Below are positions 24,499-35,789 of a stretch of DNA of 64,000 nucleotides, in pieces. The translations under genes were made by a program, and so were the position numbers. A model generated the notes under the pieces. The model was not told the origin of the DNA. It did not search any database and saw only the letters and a list, made by a program, of their open reading frames with translations. Origin of the DNA: Chrysoperla carnea (lineage: Eukaryota; Arthropoda; Insecta; Neuroptera; Chrysopidae); contig NC_058340.1 of NCBI RefSeq assembly GCF_905475395.1, positions 62,288,181 to 62,352,180 on the forward strand. Direction: 5' to 3'. How positions within the stretch are numbered: position 1 is the first letter of the stretch; the number at the start of each line of letters is the position of its first letter.

Positions 24499-27400
24499 TT
24501 AATCTTCAGTTACTTCCTCTGCTTGGGAAACATTTTCTTCAGTTGTAGAAATCTTATCACCATCATTATTTTCATCTTCTAAAGTATTTTCTTCAGTATT
24601 TGTCTCCTCACCTTCTAATACAATTTCCTCTGGATCTGGAGCCCTCGGTAAGAATTCTTCATTTGGATATATTTCAGAAAAAATTTCTTTTGCCTTAAAA
24701 CATAGATTAGGTTACTTAAAATTGTTATAATAAAAAACCAAATAAAATATATACCTGATGTACAGCGAATTCGTAGTCGATTTCGTGATCTGGACCCGCG
24801 CATAGATAAAAATTATTTGGCACGTTTGTTTTAAGATTTGTTGAACTCATGTCAGGTATGTTGTAATAAAATGCCCATAAAGCTTGTGGTAAAGTGTTTT
24901 CTTTTTGTATTGAAGCAGATTCAAATGTTTCGTTATTCTTGTGTGTTTGAGTACTTTGAGTTGCCGTTGTTTCCACATACTCTGTGTTCAATAATTTTGA
25001 AACGTATGGTTGTAAATCTTCTTTTATATTTGGATTCTCTTGTATTTTGTACATATAAAGTAAATCTATAACAGAAATTTTCTTATAAAATCTTTTCAAA
25101 AATTGTCTACCATTTTTTTATCAAAAAACTTGACAATAACGCTGGCCAAATGACGTGCTTATTATTCGAATCGTATCGATTTATAGTTAAATGTTCCATT
25201 AATCTTTTACGGATTTTTAGATGAATGTCATCATAGTTTCTATATATATACATATTCATGTATTTTTTTAATATTTTTAATTCATTGTTTACACCGTTAT
25301 AACAAAAATATAAATACTGCTTAAAAATGCTATATTTAAGTGTAAAAAAATATTTAAAATACATTATAATTTTGAGATATTTAAACGCAGTTTTTTGGCG
25401 CTCTTTGTTGATGACGTATAAGTACATGAACTGTCAAATTTTGTGCTCTCACGGGTAAACAGTGATGTTTACGAAAAAATGTTGTTTAATATTTTATAAG
25501 GAACATTTTTTACATTTAAATTTTTGTTCTATCTCTAACGGTTTACAAGATAGGTCCTACGGAGCAAAGACCCAAATGACCTTATGACCCCTTAGAAAAA
25601 TTCAAAAAAATCGTAAAAAATTATTTGTTTCGGATTTTGAGGAAACTCAGTTTATAAGGTAATTTTGACCCAAGAAATTCAAAAATCGAGTTTATTTGGC
25701 GATTGGCCGAGTAATTTTCGAAAAAAAAACGATATTTCAGATCGATTTCCGGTATTATCTCGAGAATTATTCGCAAAATCGTTAAATGAAACCGATTTTT
25801 GTATTTTTTGGGTCAAAATTACCTTATATACAGAGTTTATGTGAAAGTGCAATCACTAACTTATAAAAACGAATAACTATTACTGTTGTCATTGTGGTAT
25901 GAAACAAATCGTAAATAAGATTGCGTATTTTAACAAAAGGAGTCAAGTTGTAACAAACCCCCAGTATAGGTAAATAAAAATACACTTAAATTCAAACATA
26001 AACAGAAACAAGTGAAAACAAACAATTGACTGAGTTAATTGTTGAAATACCATGCATAGTCAGTGTTGATTTCTTTATCACATTACACATACAAACATGT
26101 GACACCATACATAACTGATAATCAAGTATAGTACATATTATAAAATTTCCGCCTAGTTGGCGCCCTCACGGGTAAACAGTGATGTTTACGAAAAAATGTT
26201 TCAAATAAAAGTTGTTTAATTTTTGATAAGGAACATTTTTTACATTTAAACTTTTGTTCTATCTCTAACGGTTTACAAGACCCAATTGACCTATGTTGCT
26301 CATTTACGAACTCGATCTCACTTTTTACGTCCTGAGTACGCTGTAAAAATTTCAGCTCGATATCTTTTTTCGTTTTTGAGTTATCGTGTCCACAGACGGA
26401 CGGACGGACAGTCGGAAATGAACTAATTAGGTGATTTTATGAACACCTATGACGAAATTCTTTTCCTAGCATCATTATTTTTAAGCGTTACAAACTTGGG
26501 ACTAAACTTAATATACTATGTATATTTCATATATACATGGTATAAAAATTACTTACACAAGTTATTGGGGCAAGCACTTGCGGCTGGTCCAACTTCAATA
26601 ATATTACAAGGATATTTTCCGATTAATGGCGGAAATCGTAAATATGTTAAATTCTCTTTATCACAATTTTTTATAGATCTACAAAAAAACAAAATAAAAT
26701 TTATAATTAACAAAAATTTAAGTGATAAATTTTCTTTACAATTTTACTTGTTAATAATAAACACACAATGTGATACATTTTGAAAGTTAAGCAGTAAATA
26801 TTTCTCAGGTGCTTTTTCAATTCCCATCACAATAGTTGGTGCTTTAATTTTTTGTTTTCCAATATATATACCTTGAGTATTATTTTTATCATCAAGTATT
26901 ATACCTTTTACTGGACGATTTAAACAATATGTTCCACCAAAAACTGCACATAATCTAGATAAACATTAAAAATAAACGTTATTATAAAATTGCAGTTATA
27001 TAGATTAAAACTAATCATGGAACTTTCAACCCATAGATATAGGAATATTTTAAAAGGGATGGAGTATAACCGAGTGGGCTGAGCCTCACTCAGGGGGAAG
27101 AGGCAGGGTATCATTGTGCCTACTTTCTATTGGCTGTTAACTAGGCGCATACTGAAAGTATGCTCAAAGCTTTCCTTAAGTGTTTTTGATTCGTTTGTAA
27201 GCATGGAAACATGTTTGACTAATGCTTGACGTTTGTGGACAACATAAATAATCTTGTATTCAAAAGAAGATATTAAAGTTCCCTATTTTAGTATTATTTG
27301 AAAAAATTTTTATTTTGCAATCATACCTACAAAAACATTGAGGCATTTCACCGCTACCATACATAGTCCATAAAAATGGTGTGTTACCATAACGGCCTAA

Positions 27401-30378
27401 ACTGTTCAAAAATTTTTTCATCCTAACTAAACCATCTGTAAATCGTGTTTCACGTGTTGACGCTGCCATCGTATACAATACGTAATGAATAACATTTGGT
27501 GTTAGCTTATACTTTTCTAAAAATTCTTTAAATGATGATTTTGTATATTCGTCTTTCTCCCATCGTTTATCGTTATCACTTTTTAAAATATCATTTACTA
27601 GTTTCATTAGCATTCGCTTTTCAACGACACTTACTTGCTTTGTCGCAAATACGTCAGATCGTGAACATGGTACTTCTTGAAGATGTGTTTCTGCTTGCCA
27701 TGTTAATACACGACTCACATTACGAAATTCTGCATATCTAGCAATATTTGACGATATTAATAAATCGACTAATGAGCCACGTGCGTAAAGTAACTAAAAA
27801 TTTTATAATTTGGTTTAATATTTGCAATGAAAAATTCTGTAGAAATGTTTACCTTTGGAGTTAAATCAATACTAAATTTTCTATAATCTTTCATAATTTT
27901 TTCTTGTGTCCATTCATTATTTTGTACATAACGAGGTCCTTCGGGAGGTTGAATTGAGTCGGTTGACTCCAGTGTATCTACTTTTTCATTGTCTCCATGA
28001 CTTTCCCCCTCAAATTTAGGTTCACCATCGACATTAGTTTGAGTTAGTTTACATTTTTGAAGAGCATCACTTAGTAAGTCACTTTTCCTAAAATTAATTT
28101 ATTCATTTGAAGTAAACGAAAAAAAAAAAAAAAACAGATAAATCTATAGGGTTATATTTTTTAACTCTCAATAAGTAGTTGATTTATGGAACTAGTTTGG
28201 AGTTCCATATCACTTCATTGAATTGAATATACATTTGAAAGACGAAATTCTACTAACGACTGAAAATTATGTTGGATTATAATTTGCCCACAAGGCAGAA
28301 GCCAGGAAACGGTGATTTGAGTTAAACATTTTGTTTTACATATCTTGTTCTTTTATGATGAATCTCTGGCTAGTCTATATGTCTACGACCCCATTTATGT
28401 GAAAGACAAGGAAACATTTTAAAATGGAAGTACAGCAATAAATTTCATCTATACATACGAGAAATCGTCAACAACGTATTAAAAACTATGTAAATAATTT
28501 TTAATTGTAACATAAATCTCGATTATAGAATATCTAAACCTTTCTATTCATAAGTATCGATATAAAATTATATGGAAACATAACATCCGTAATTAAAAAA
28601 TTACTAAATGTCAAAGTTTAAACCACAAAGAGAAAACAGAGGCCCAAAATGAGATGAATGAGCAATATCACGGATGATCTCCGTATTATGAAAATCACAG
28701 GTGTTCCAAGACGAAAAACAGAATGCTATGGAGTTCAATTGCTGAGGAGGTTTACTTACGTAATTTTTTCTAATAAAAAATGAAAATTGTATCTGAACGA
28801 ATTGTATAACTTACTCAGGAATGAACCATTCCTCAACGACATTTTGAATAAGTTTGTTAGAATATGCTGGAATAAATATTTCTCCATCTTCAATATCAGA
28901 TGGTATTTCATCATTAGTCTTAGACAAGTCTGATTGTTTACATTGTTCAATAAATTTTTGAAGCCCTTCTAAATTGAATGATGCCCATAAATCACCATAA
29001 TAATCATTATTGTCTACATGTAATACTTTTTTCCCAATTCGGCTGGCAGCAGCAGCAATAATTGATTCTGATAAACCTATTATAATAAAAATTTACATAA
29101 TTTTAGTATAACATTAAATTATTTTATAATAGACAGACAATGAAAATCATTAAAATTCAAATTGGCGAAAAAGATCCGGAAACACACGATGTTACACGAA
29201 GGTTGGTTTGACGTCATTTAAAGTTGATAATAGTGATATATTAATACAACTGTTGACACTGTTTTATTGTCATTGCTTGTCGGATTGACATAACAGATCA
29301 CGTGTGCGGTGGAGCCAAAAAAATCGTTTTAAAATATTTCAAATATTGTGACTTTTTAACAATTTTTTTCACAGTGTTTTTATTGTTAAAAATGCGTAAT
29401 TTTTTAGTTACAGGCTCTACTCGACCTATATTTTCAAAAAAAATTATCAAAGAGCATTTTTGTTTTTCATAAAAAAGGTCTATTCTGTTTGGCTTTTCTA
29501 CTTATTAATGTATTTTCTGAATATAATTTTGAGAACACGTGAACTGAACAATTCAAAAAAAATTGGGGATTTTTCAATCGAATAAATAATGGCACAATAT
29601 AATCGCATATCGATGGTACCTATTTAATTATTGAGAAGAGAGTGAAATCGATTTTTCATATTTATTTACATAGTTATTTACATAAATAACCAGCATAAAA
29701 GACAGGTCACAAAAAGTATGTAGCTAAACCTTAATAACTGCCCAAACACATGAGAAAAGAACATCCGTCTCATCGAAGTAAGTTTCGATGAATTGTTTGT
29801 TGCAGTAACTTAATTTGTGATGACTACTTCAGGGGTTTTCAACTCTAGGGTTGGGTGATGCTATATGAACACAATCGTGTGTTTAGCGTGAGTTTCACGT
29901 TAACATTATTTGGAGTAGATGCATTATCGTGTTTTTAGCGTGAGTCTCACGTTAATATAATTTGGAGTATATGATTAGCGTGAGCAGAATATTATCTAAG
30001 TTTTTTGGAGATTTTCTGAGGATCAGTGAATGAACATAAACACAAGGTAAACCAAACAGTCAAACAATCTGCCGACGCGTGCTAGCTCGACCCTATTCAA
30101 GGCATGACCCGTGGATCAGTGAATGAACGCAACCACAGGGTAAAACTATTCATTTTTCGGCAGTTTTGACGTGAAACTCACGATAATATCCGTATATCCA
30201 TTTCGTACATTAGAACACAAAATATTTGGTCTAGCAATTAGGGCAAATTGAAATTAATAAATTATCAATGGCTTGTGTTAATTTATTGGATATAAATTAT
30301 TATACAGTAAAAAATTGATTAAAATTTACCAGTGCCGACTATAATTATATCAAATTCCGAAGGTAATTCTTCATTCAT
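24499..30378 (-). CDS. Rep: Rab escort protein (Rab geranylgeranyltransferase component A, CHM/REP)
   Basis: Eight exons on the minus strand: 30378-30330, 29076-28815, 28087-27853, 27793-27327, 26954-26748, 26678-26557, 25065-24755, 24693-24499. All introns are GT..AG and in phase. The product is 615 residues (human REP1 is 653). It opens with the GDI-superfamily dinucleotide-fold motif FDIIIVGTGLSES. It carries the later conserved blocks VSRVLTWQAETHLQE and YGSGEMPQCFCRLCAVFGG. The C-terminal lobe has LWAFYYNIP and NFYLCAGPDHEIDYEFAVHQ, and the protein ends in an acidic Glu-rich tail. In the family, REP binds newly made Rab GTPases in the cytosol, presents them to RabGGTase for geranylgeranylation and delivers them to membranes. 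Exons 6 and 7 join directly through a T/AT codon (Tyr), which keeps alignment with human REP without gaps. Intron 6 (1.5 kb) is filled with nested repeats. Confidence 0.95.
25254..25575 (-). repeat. Abutting fragments of family B and family A in Rep intron 6
   Basis: Bases 25254-25437 match one end of family B (TTCATGTATTTTTTTAA, then ACACCGTTATAAC, then GATGACGTATAAGTACATGA), inverted. From about 25440 the sequence switches abruptly to the interior of family A (CTCACGGGTAAACAGTGATG, then ATCTCTAACGGTTTAC), also inverted. This is a nested or recombined insertion. Confidence 0.65.
25648..25838. repeat. Inverted repeat with ~45-bp arms in Rep intron 6
   Basis: The words TATAAGGTAATTTTGACCCA and CAAAAATCG on the left recur in reverse complement at about 25793-25838. 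The arms flank about 100 bp of AT-rich sequence. This is probably part of a MITE interior. Confidence 0.55.
26006..26544 (-). repeat. Full-length-looking family A repeat in Rep intron 6
   Basis: It runs from AAACAAGTGAAAACAAACAA to TATATACATGGTATA, with the ACGGACGGACGG tract at about 26396-26409. Its end lies 11 bases from the intron 6 donor of Rep (GT at 26556-26555). The element sits antisense to family A in HPF1, that is, in sense with Rep transcription. Confidence 0.8.
29874..29989. repeat. 52-bp tandem repeat in Rep intron 1
   Basis: Two and a quarter units start at 29874, 29926 and 29978. Each contains ATCGTGT(G/T)TTTAGCGTGAG, then a small palindrome (GTGAGTTTCAC or GTGAGTCTCAC), then TATTTGGAGTA-like words. 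Related phrases (GTGGATCAGTGAATGAACGC and GAGGATCAGTGAATGAACAT) recur just downstream, at 30020-30140. Confidence 0.65.
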
Positions 30379-30603
30379 TTTATTTATATTTATCACTATT
30401 TTTTCTTCTTTTTGTTTTTAGATGTACTGTCACTCACTTGTCACAATATTACAAAATACCAACATAAAATAGAAAAAAATTTAAAAAAGTTAATTTGGCG
30501 CCTTGTCAATAAAGGGTATAAAAAAATATTTTAATTTATTGTTTAAATAAGAAAGTTTTTTTACTATTTTAAAGAAACCCCGTATTTATTATAATTTATT
30601 ACT
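30379..30603. promoter_or_regulatory. Shared divergent promoter region of Rep and HPF1
   Basis: The start codons of Rep (-, 30378) and HPF1 (+, 30604) are 225 bp apart, head to head. Visible motifs are TTTGGCGCC at 30494-30502, which fits the E2F consensus TTTSSCGC, and GGTATAAAAAAATA at about 30515-30528, a TATA-like element on the HPF1 side. Binding and start sites are not shown by sequence. Confidence 0.5.
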
Positions 30604-33600
30604 ATGTCCGATGATTATCAAAAACAACTTTTAGCTTATAATGAAGATAAACGTACTGCTTGTAAATATGGTGATAAATGTTATCAGAAGAATCCGAAAC
30701 ACTTAGAAAAGTTTAAACACCCACCATCTGATAATTTAAAGGTTATTATTTCTTTATTCAATTGGTTCTTTTATTTTATTCCAGAACATTTCTTAACATT
30801 AATATCGTAAATTTCTTTTCGTTTAGGAATTCACTCAAGCCACAAAGAAACAGAAGTTAAATAATGGAGAATCAAATACAACTCATGCTTCAAAAATTGA
30901 AAAGGATGGTCCTGAAAACGAAGATAATAGTGAATTGAATATTGAAAATCAATCCGAAAATGAGGATAATGATACGGATAAGGAACATCAAAATACTACA
31001 AAAACCAATAATTCCCAGGTTGATACGAAACCTGAATCGGAGTTAACTGAGTCAGAATTTATACAACGTAATTTTCTTGTAAAAATGCCAGATGATTTTT
31101 ACAAATTTTGGGAGTTTTGTAAAATTATTAATGAAAAAGATCCGTTACATGCATTTGAAAAGGTTGATTTAGTACTAGTGGGTCCGTTTGATGTGTTAGC
31201 CGGTAAATTTCAAAATGTTACTAAAACTAAAAATGAGTATTTACGACATTGGAGGTATTATTACGATCCACCAGAGATGCAAGTAATATATATCTTTTAA
31301 ATTATACAATCGGGAATATTCATGAAATTTAAATTTGGTTCAAATATTTTTCTTCCGTAGCTTTAATGACTGGACATTTCAACTAAACCATTATTTTAGT
31401 AATTAATATCTTTTTAATTACTTAAAATTAATTAATAAAAGTACAAATTCAGTGAGGGCATTTAAAATATCTAAAACGGAAATTCAAATTTTTATACGGA
31501 CGTGACATCATAGCACGGGTTTGTCAAATTTGTTGACATACTGTATGATATTAATTACTTACATTTTATATGGTATTTCATTAACTTATACTATTCTACG
31601 GCTTTTTATTAGAAAACTTAATAATAACGAGTGTAAATTCTGTGTTGTAAATTCATTTTTTTAAAGTGTAAATTATACATTGAACTGTCACCAATTCACA
31701 GATCACGTACTTATACGTCATCAACAGAGAGCGCCAAAAAACTGCGTTTAAATATCTCAAAATTAGAATGTATTTTAAATATTTTTTTACACTTAAATAC
31801 AGCATTTTTAAGCAGTATATATATTTTTTACTTTGTTATAACGGTGTAAACAATGAATTTAAAAAAATACATGAATATTCCCTATTATAATGTGAATGTT
31901 GCTAATAATTAAACTTTTTTAGACGGTTATCAAATGTTATGATAAAGAAGGCTATCATATTGGATATTACAGAGATGAACCCTTGTCAGATCCATGTTTT
32001 GTCTGCAGTGGAAATTTGATAAATGGCCAATTAACAATTATGGCAGGAAATTTGTTTGGAGCTGTTAAGTATGTTATAAAAAAATTTATAAAAATGAGAG
32101 TGGAGTATTGGATAACCACACACATTCTAATAAATCTGTAATATTTGAATTTTTATACCATGTATATATGAAATATACATAGTATATTAAGTTTAGTCCC
32201 AAGTTTGTAACGCTTAAAAATATTGATGCTACGAACAAAATTTTGATATAGGTGTTCAAAGAATCACCTAATTAGTCCGTTTACCGGTTGTCTGTCTATC
32301 GTTTATCCGTCTGCCAACACGATTACTCAAAAACGAAAAGAGATATCAAACTGAAATTTTTATAGCGTACTGAGGACGTAAAAAGTGAGGTCGAGTTCGT
32401 AAATGAGCAACATAGGTCAATTGGGTCTTGTAAACCTTTAGAGATAGAACAAAAGTTTAAATGTAAAAAATGTTCCTTATAAAAAAATAAACAACTTTTG
32501 TTTGAAACATTTTTTCGTAAACATCACTGTTTACCCACGAGGGCGCTAATTAGGTGCAAATTTTATAGTATGTATTAATATGGGAATATCAGTGTGTGTG
32601 TGTGGCTATTTAAAAGTGGATATCTTTTGTTATTTACGTGACGTCAAAAAACAAACGATTGCGTCATCAATACTGTCTATACATGGTATTTCCACAATTA
32701 ACTCAGTCAATTGTTTGTTTTCACTTGTTTTAGTGTATATTTGGATAATTATGTTCAAAAAAAATGTACACCTTTCAATAAAATGGGTATAGTAAAATTT
32801 CAGACCAAATTAAAAGATTATGCAAAAACTGAAAATATTACATTAGAAACGAAAACAGATGAAATGAAATCTCGAAATAATAAAGTCGTCACAAGAACGT
32901 TCAGTGGCATTGGAATTGTTGTCCCATATAATAAAAAAACGCAACTAGGGTATCGGCCTTTGATTGAAACTAAAGGTAAGAGTCTTACTTTTATTCGATT
33001 TTTATATCATGTGTACAGGATGTTCTATTATTGATACCAGAAAATTATACCTGTAAATTAAGTTACAATTGTAGGTCAAAGTCATGGACACAGGTGAATG
33101 TCCTCATTACCCTTGAAAACTTTTGGATAGAGACTGATTTTTAACTCGAATTTCCTCCGAAAGCTAACGATTTTCTCTTATTTTAAAAATTAGCGCCTCT
33201 GTAATAAAAATTATCAACAAAAACCTTTTTTCTTTCAATCATCGTGAATTTACCGCTGTCCTTAGTCGGCCATTTGTTTTGTACATCTGACTACAAATAT
33301 ACTTGAACATGGAAATCCAAAAGGGGTCTTTGAGAAACATCTGCCTGTGTATCTGTGTTGTTAATTATTTAAAAATTGGTACTCATCCATCACATTCAAT
33401 GACAATTGTAAAAAAAATAAAATAAAATTAGTTCCTGCGTCTAAATACAACTAATTTTCTTGCAGATAAAATAAAGAAACTACTAAATAATATTGTGGAA
33501 GCAAAAGAAGATGGTTTACGTGACGATTTCTTATCGAAACTTCAACCAATTATTACGATGGCAAGTATTGCTGCTGATGAATGTGATTTTGGTACAAGCC

Positions 33601-33767
33601 TTGAATTAGGACTGGATTTATTTAATTATGGTGGTGAAGTATTTCATAATATCATTCTTAGTTTATTAATATCATCATATCAGTTATTAGGACGTGATTC
33701 ATTTGGTGATATTATGCAGGCGCATTTACAAGATCGTAAAAAAAGTAATAATTTAAGTATATTATAA
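30604..33767 (+). CDS. HPF1: Histone PARylation factor 1 with an N-terminal PBZ zinc finger
   Basis: Five exons: 30604-30741, 30827-31282, 31923-32068, 32734-32975, 33466-33767. All introns are GT..AG and in phase, though the first donor (AAG|GTTATT) is weak. The product is 427 residues; human HPF1 is 346. Residues 17-39 form a perfect PBZ finger (C20-x5-C26-x6-H33-x5-H39, with YG before the second Cys), which in other proteins binds poly(ADP-ribose). A Glu/Asn-rich linker follows, then the HPF1 fold: MPDDFYKFWEFC, HWRYYYDPPEMQ, VVTRTFSGIGIVVP, LGYRPL, AADECDFGTSLELGLDLF. The catalytic Glu of HPF1 (human E284) corresponds to E366 in ADEC. The Arg of GYR is also kept. In the family, HPF1 completes the PARP1/2 active site and directs ADP-ribosylation to serine at DNA breaks. 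Introns 2 and 3 contain family B and A repeats. Confidence 0.95.
31312..31882 (+). repeat. Family B element, full-length, in HPF1 intron 2
   Basis: It begins GGGAATATTCATGAAATTT and ends CATGAATATTCCC, giving short terminal inverted repeats of about 13 bp. It is about 571 bp and non-coding. Copies occur at 21048-21471 (inverted), 25254-25437 (fragment) and 59413-59962. It sits wholly within the intron; the HPF1 acceptor is 40 bases further on. Confidence 0.85.
32154..32731 (+). repeat. Family A element whose end forms the HPF1 intron 3 acceptor
   Basis: It runs from TATACCATGTATATATG, with a terminal palindrome, to TTTGTTTTCACTTGTTTT. The AG of the intron follows at 32732-32733 and exon 4 starts at 32734. 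The same terminal words occur in the copy at 55449-56000, where no AG follows. About 578 bp, non-coding. Confidence 0.85.
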
Positions 33768-34668
33768 TTAATATTTTAATTGGAAAATGTATTCTTATTT
33801 TTTTTATTTAAGTAAATTTTGTATTACCGTTAATTTTTTTTGTAATTTATTGGAAAAGGAAATTTTTGTTTGCGGAAATTATCAATTTGTTGATAATTTT
33901 CATTGATTAACACATATCTTAATCTTCGCAATTGTGTTCATTATGGTTAGTCTTAAACACTTTCTTACGTCAAATCCGTAAAATTTTTAATTACGCCACA
34001 ATTATAGCTTAATTTAATTTATTATTAAGCGACTTCAAACAAAAACGGAGGAGGTTATCAATTCGACTGTATTTTTTTTTTATGTTTGTTACCTCAGAAC
34101 TTTCGACTGGGTGAACCGATTTTGATGATTCTTTATCTATTTGAAAGCTGTTGCTTCCCGTGTGGTCCCATTTCATTTTGGCCCAGTTTTGATCACGGCA
34201 TCCATGAGAAAACCATAAAAGTCTTAAATTTGCATTAAGTATGCACGGCAAGAGGACTAATAACTCAATATCGCGCCAACCGACCGGTTATGACCATTTT
34301 TCGTTTAAAATAGAAAATAAGTTATTCAATAAACAAAAATTCACTTTCAAATTCAAGATGGCGAATGACGCCACAGGATTGGAATCCGAAAACCGACATG
34401 TAGACTAGCAGTGAGCTAGTCTACGTCCCTCCGTTTCCGAAGGAAAATTGCTGTTATGAACTTTTCTCTGATCAAATTCTAATTCGTTAAGGCTAATAAA
34501 ACTTTACGTCATAGAAAATAAAACATTCAGCTTTTAAATATCTTTATTATTAAGAGTTGATTTCTGAGAATTTTGAAACATGAAACAATGAATTTGAAAT
34601 GAGAGACAAACACAAATCTTGAGATTTAGTGCACCACAAGTTTTTCTTCTTTATTTATCAGCGACTGA
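33768..34668. other. Intergenic region between HPF1 and the H1-like gene
   Basis: Convergent 3' ends. I see no additional gene or named repeat. AATAAA for the minus-strand gene is at 34655-34650, 13 bases past its stop. Confidence 0.6.
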
Positions 34669-35406
34669 TTAACTTTCTTCATCGTCGTCGTCATCATCAT
34701 ATTCCTCTTGATCGTCAGCTTCCATTTCCTCATCATCAGAGACTTCGTCAATTTCGTCATTATTATTATACCCACTATCTACTCCTCCATTATCCTGGCA
34801 GTCATTGTAATTCTGTTGAATAACATTTTCTTTGACGTCATCACGTTCTTCATTATCAGTAATGTCTTGTTCTTGACTATCACCCTCATCATCGTCACTG
34901 TCATTTTTTCCATAATATTTTTGTTGATTTTTGCATGAAAGAACATGTTTATCACATTTTTTATTACAAGAGGCATCAGTACAAATACTTTTAGGACGAC
35001 CACGCGTGGTGCTACGTGTGCGAGGTCTTTTTGTTGCTGTTTTACGTATTGCTGGTGTTCGTGATGTTTTCCGTATTGCCGGTGTTCGTGCTATTTTACG
35101 TATTTTCGGTTTTTGTGACCGTGCACGTTGTGTTTTTCTACGACCCTTAGCGGCAATTACACGTAAATTATCAACTAATTTACTTAGCTGATAATGCCCA
35201 CGCTTTTTACTGATTAAACCAAATGCAACACCAGTTTTTAAGGCTGTTGTTATCGACTGTTTTATACCAACATCGGGAATTTTATAATTTATTTCAATAT
35301 ATTCACGTATTTGTTTTTCTGTTGATCCTTGTGGGTCTCGTAAATCGGCTAAAGCACGACATACCAATTCTGCTATAGCAACTTTTTTATCATTTGACTT
35401 TGACAT
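34669..35406 (-). CDS. Linker-histone H1/H5-domain protein with AT-hook and acidic tail
   Basis: An intronless 245-residue protein. Residues about 10-76 match the winged-helix H15 domain of histone H1/H5 (STEKQIREYIEINYK, then SITTALKTGVAFGLISKKRG, then HYQLS). A basic stretch follows with two copies of RTPAIRKT and an AT-hook core (RGRPKS, residues 135-140). Next is a small cysteine group, C142, C147, C151 and C158 with H154, which could bind a metal. The last about 80 residues are very acidic and end in an Asp/Glu run. Canonical H1 has a Lys-rich, not acidic, tail, so this is not an ordinary linker histone. A chromatin or DNA-binding role in the nucleus is inferred from the domain. The start at 35406 is the first in-frame ATG and gives a complete domain. 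I cannot assign an orthologue. Confidence 0.85.
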   Translation of the reverse strand: MSKSNDKKVAIAELVCRALADLRDPQGSTEKQIREYIEINYKIPDVGIKQSITTALKTGVAFGLISKKRGHYQLSKLVDNLRVIAAKGRRKTQRARSQKPKIRKIARTPAIRKTSRTPAIRKTATKRPRTRSTTRGRPKSICTDASCNKKCDKHVLSCKNQQKYYGKNDSDDDEGDSQEQDITDNEERDDVKENVIQQNYNDCQDNGGVDSGYNNNDEIDEVSDDEEMEADDQEEYDDDDDDEES

Positions 35407-35789
35407 TTTAATTTTTGTTAAAATATATGTTTAAATTTAGGTAAAGATAATTTTATTTTATAGAAATTTACGCGAATTTAAATGTGGAAAAATTAAATTT
35501 GATTTAACTAAATAATAGTTGGTCTAAAATTGTCAAATACGTAACCTAGGATAATACAAGTTATTTTAGTTGCCAGTTACCTATTATTTTCTGTATTATT
35601 AGCTCAAGAGACGACCGCTTTAAAATTAAAAAAATAGGGGGTGATAAGTGAGGGGTTTCAACAAATATTTCCCCTCAATGTTGACTAAACCTAATGAAAA
35701 TGTAAAAGTGAACGCATGGATAATGTATGGACAGTTCTATTTCCTTTTCATATCCTTAATCTTACTCGAGGGTTAATAAAAAACTTATG

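Noticed and set aside
25107-25427. 106-codon minus-strand frame in Rep intron 6, considered as an extra Rep exon because of its EHLTI words
   Set aside because: Much of it is family B repeat. Joining exon 6 directly to exon 7 keeps phase and aligns gaplessly with human REP.
26439-26783. 114-codon + frame
   Set aside because: It is antisense to Rep exons and intron and runs into a family A repeat. The similar frame at 55248-55550 (-) comes from the same repeat.
34708-35191. Plus-strand frames over the H1-like gene
   Set aside because: They are antisense shadows of the acidic and basic tracts of the minus-strand gene.
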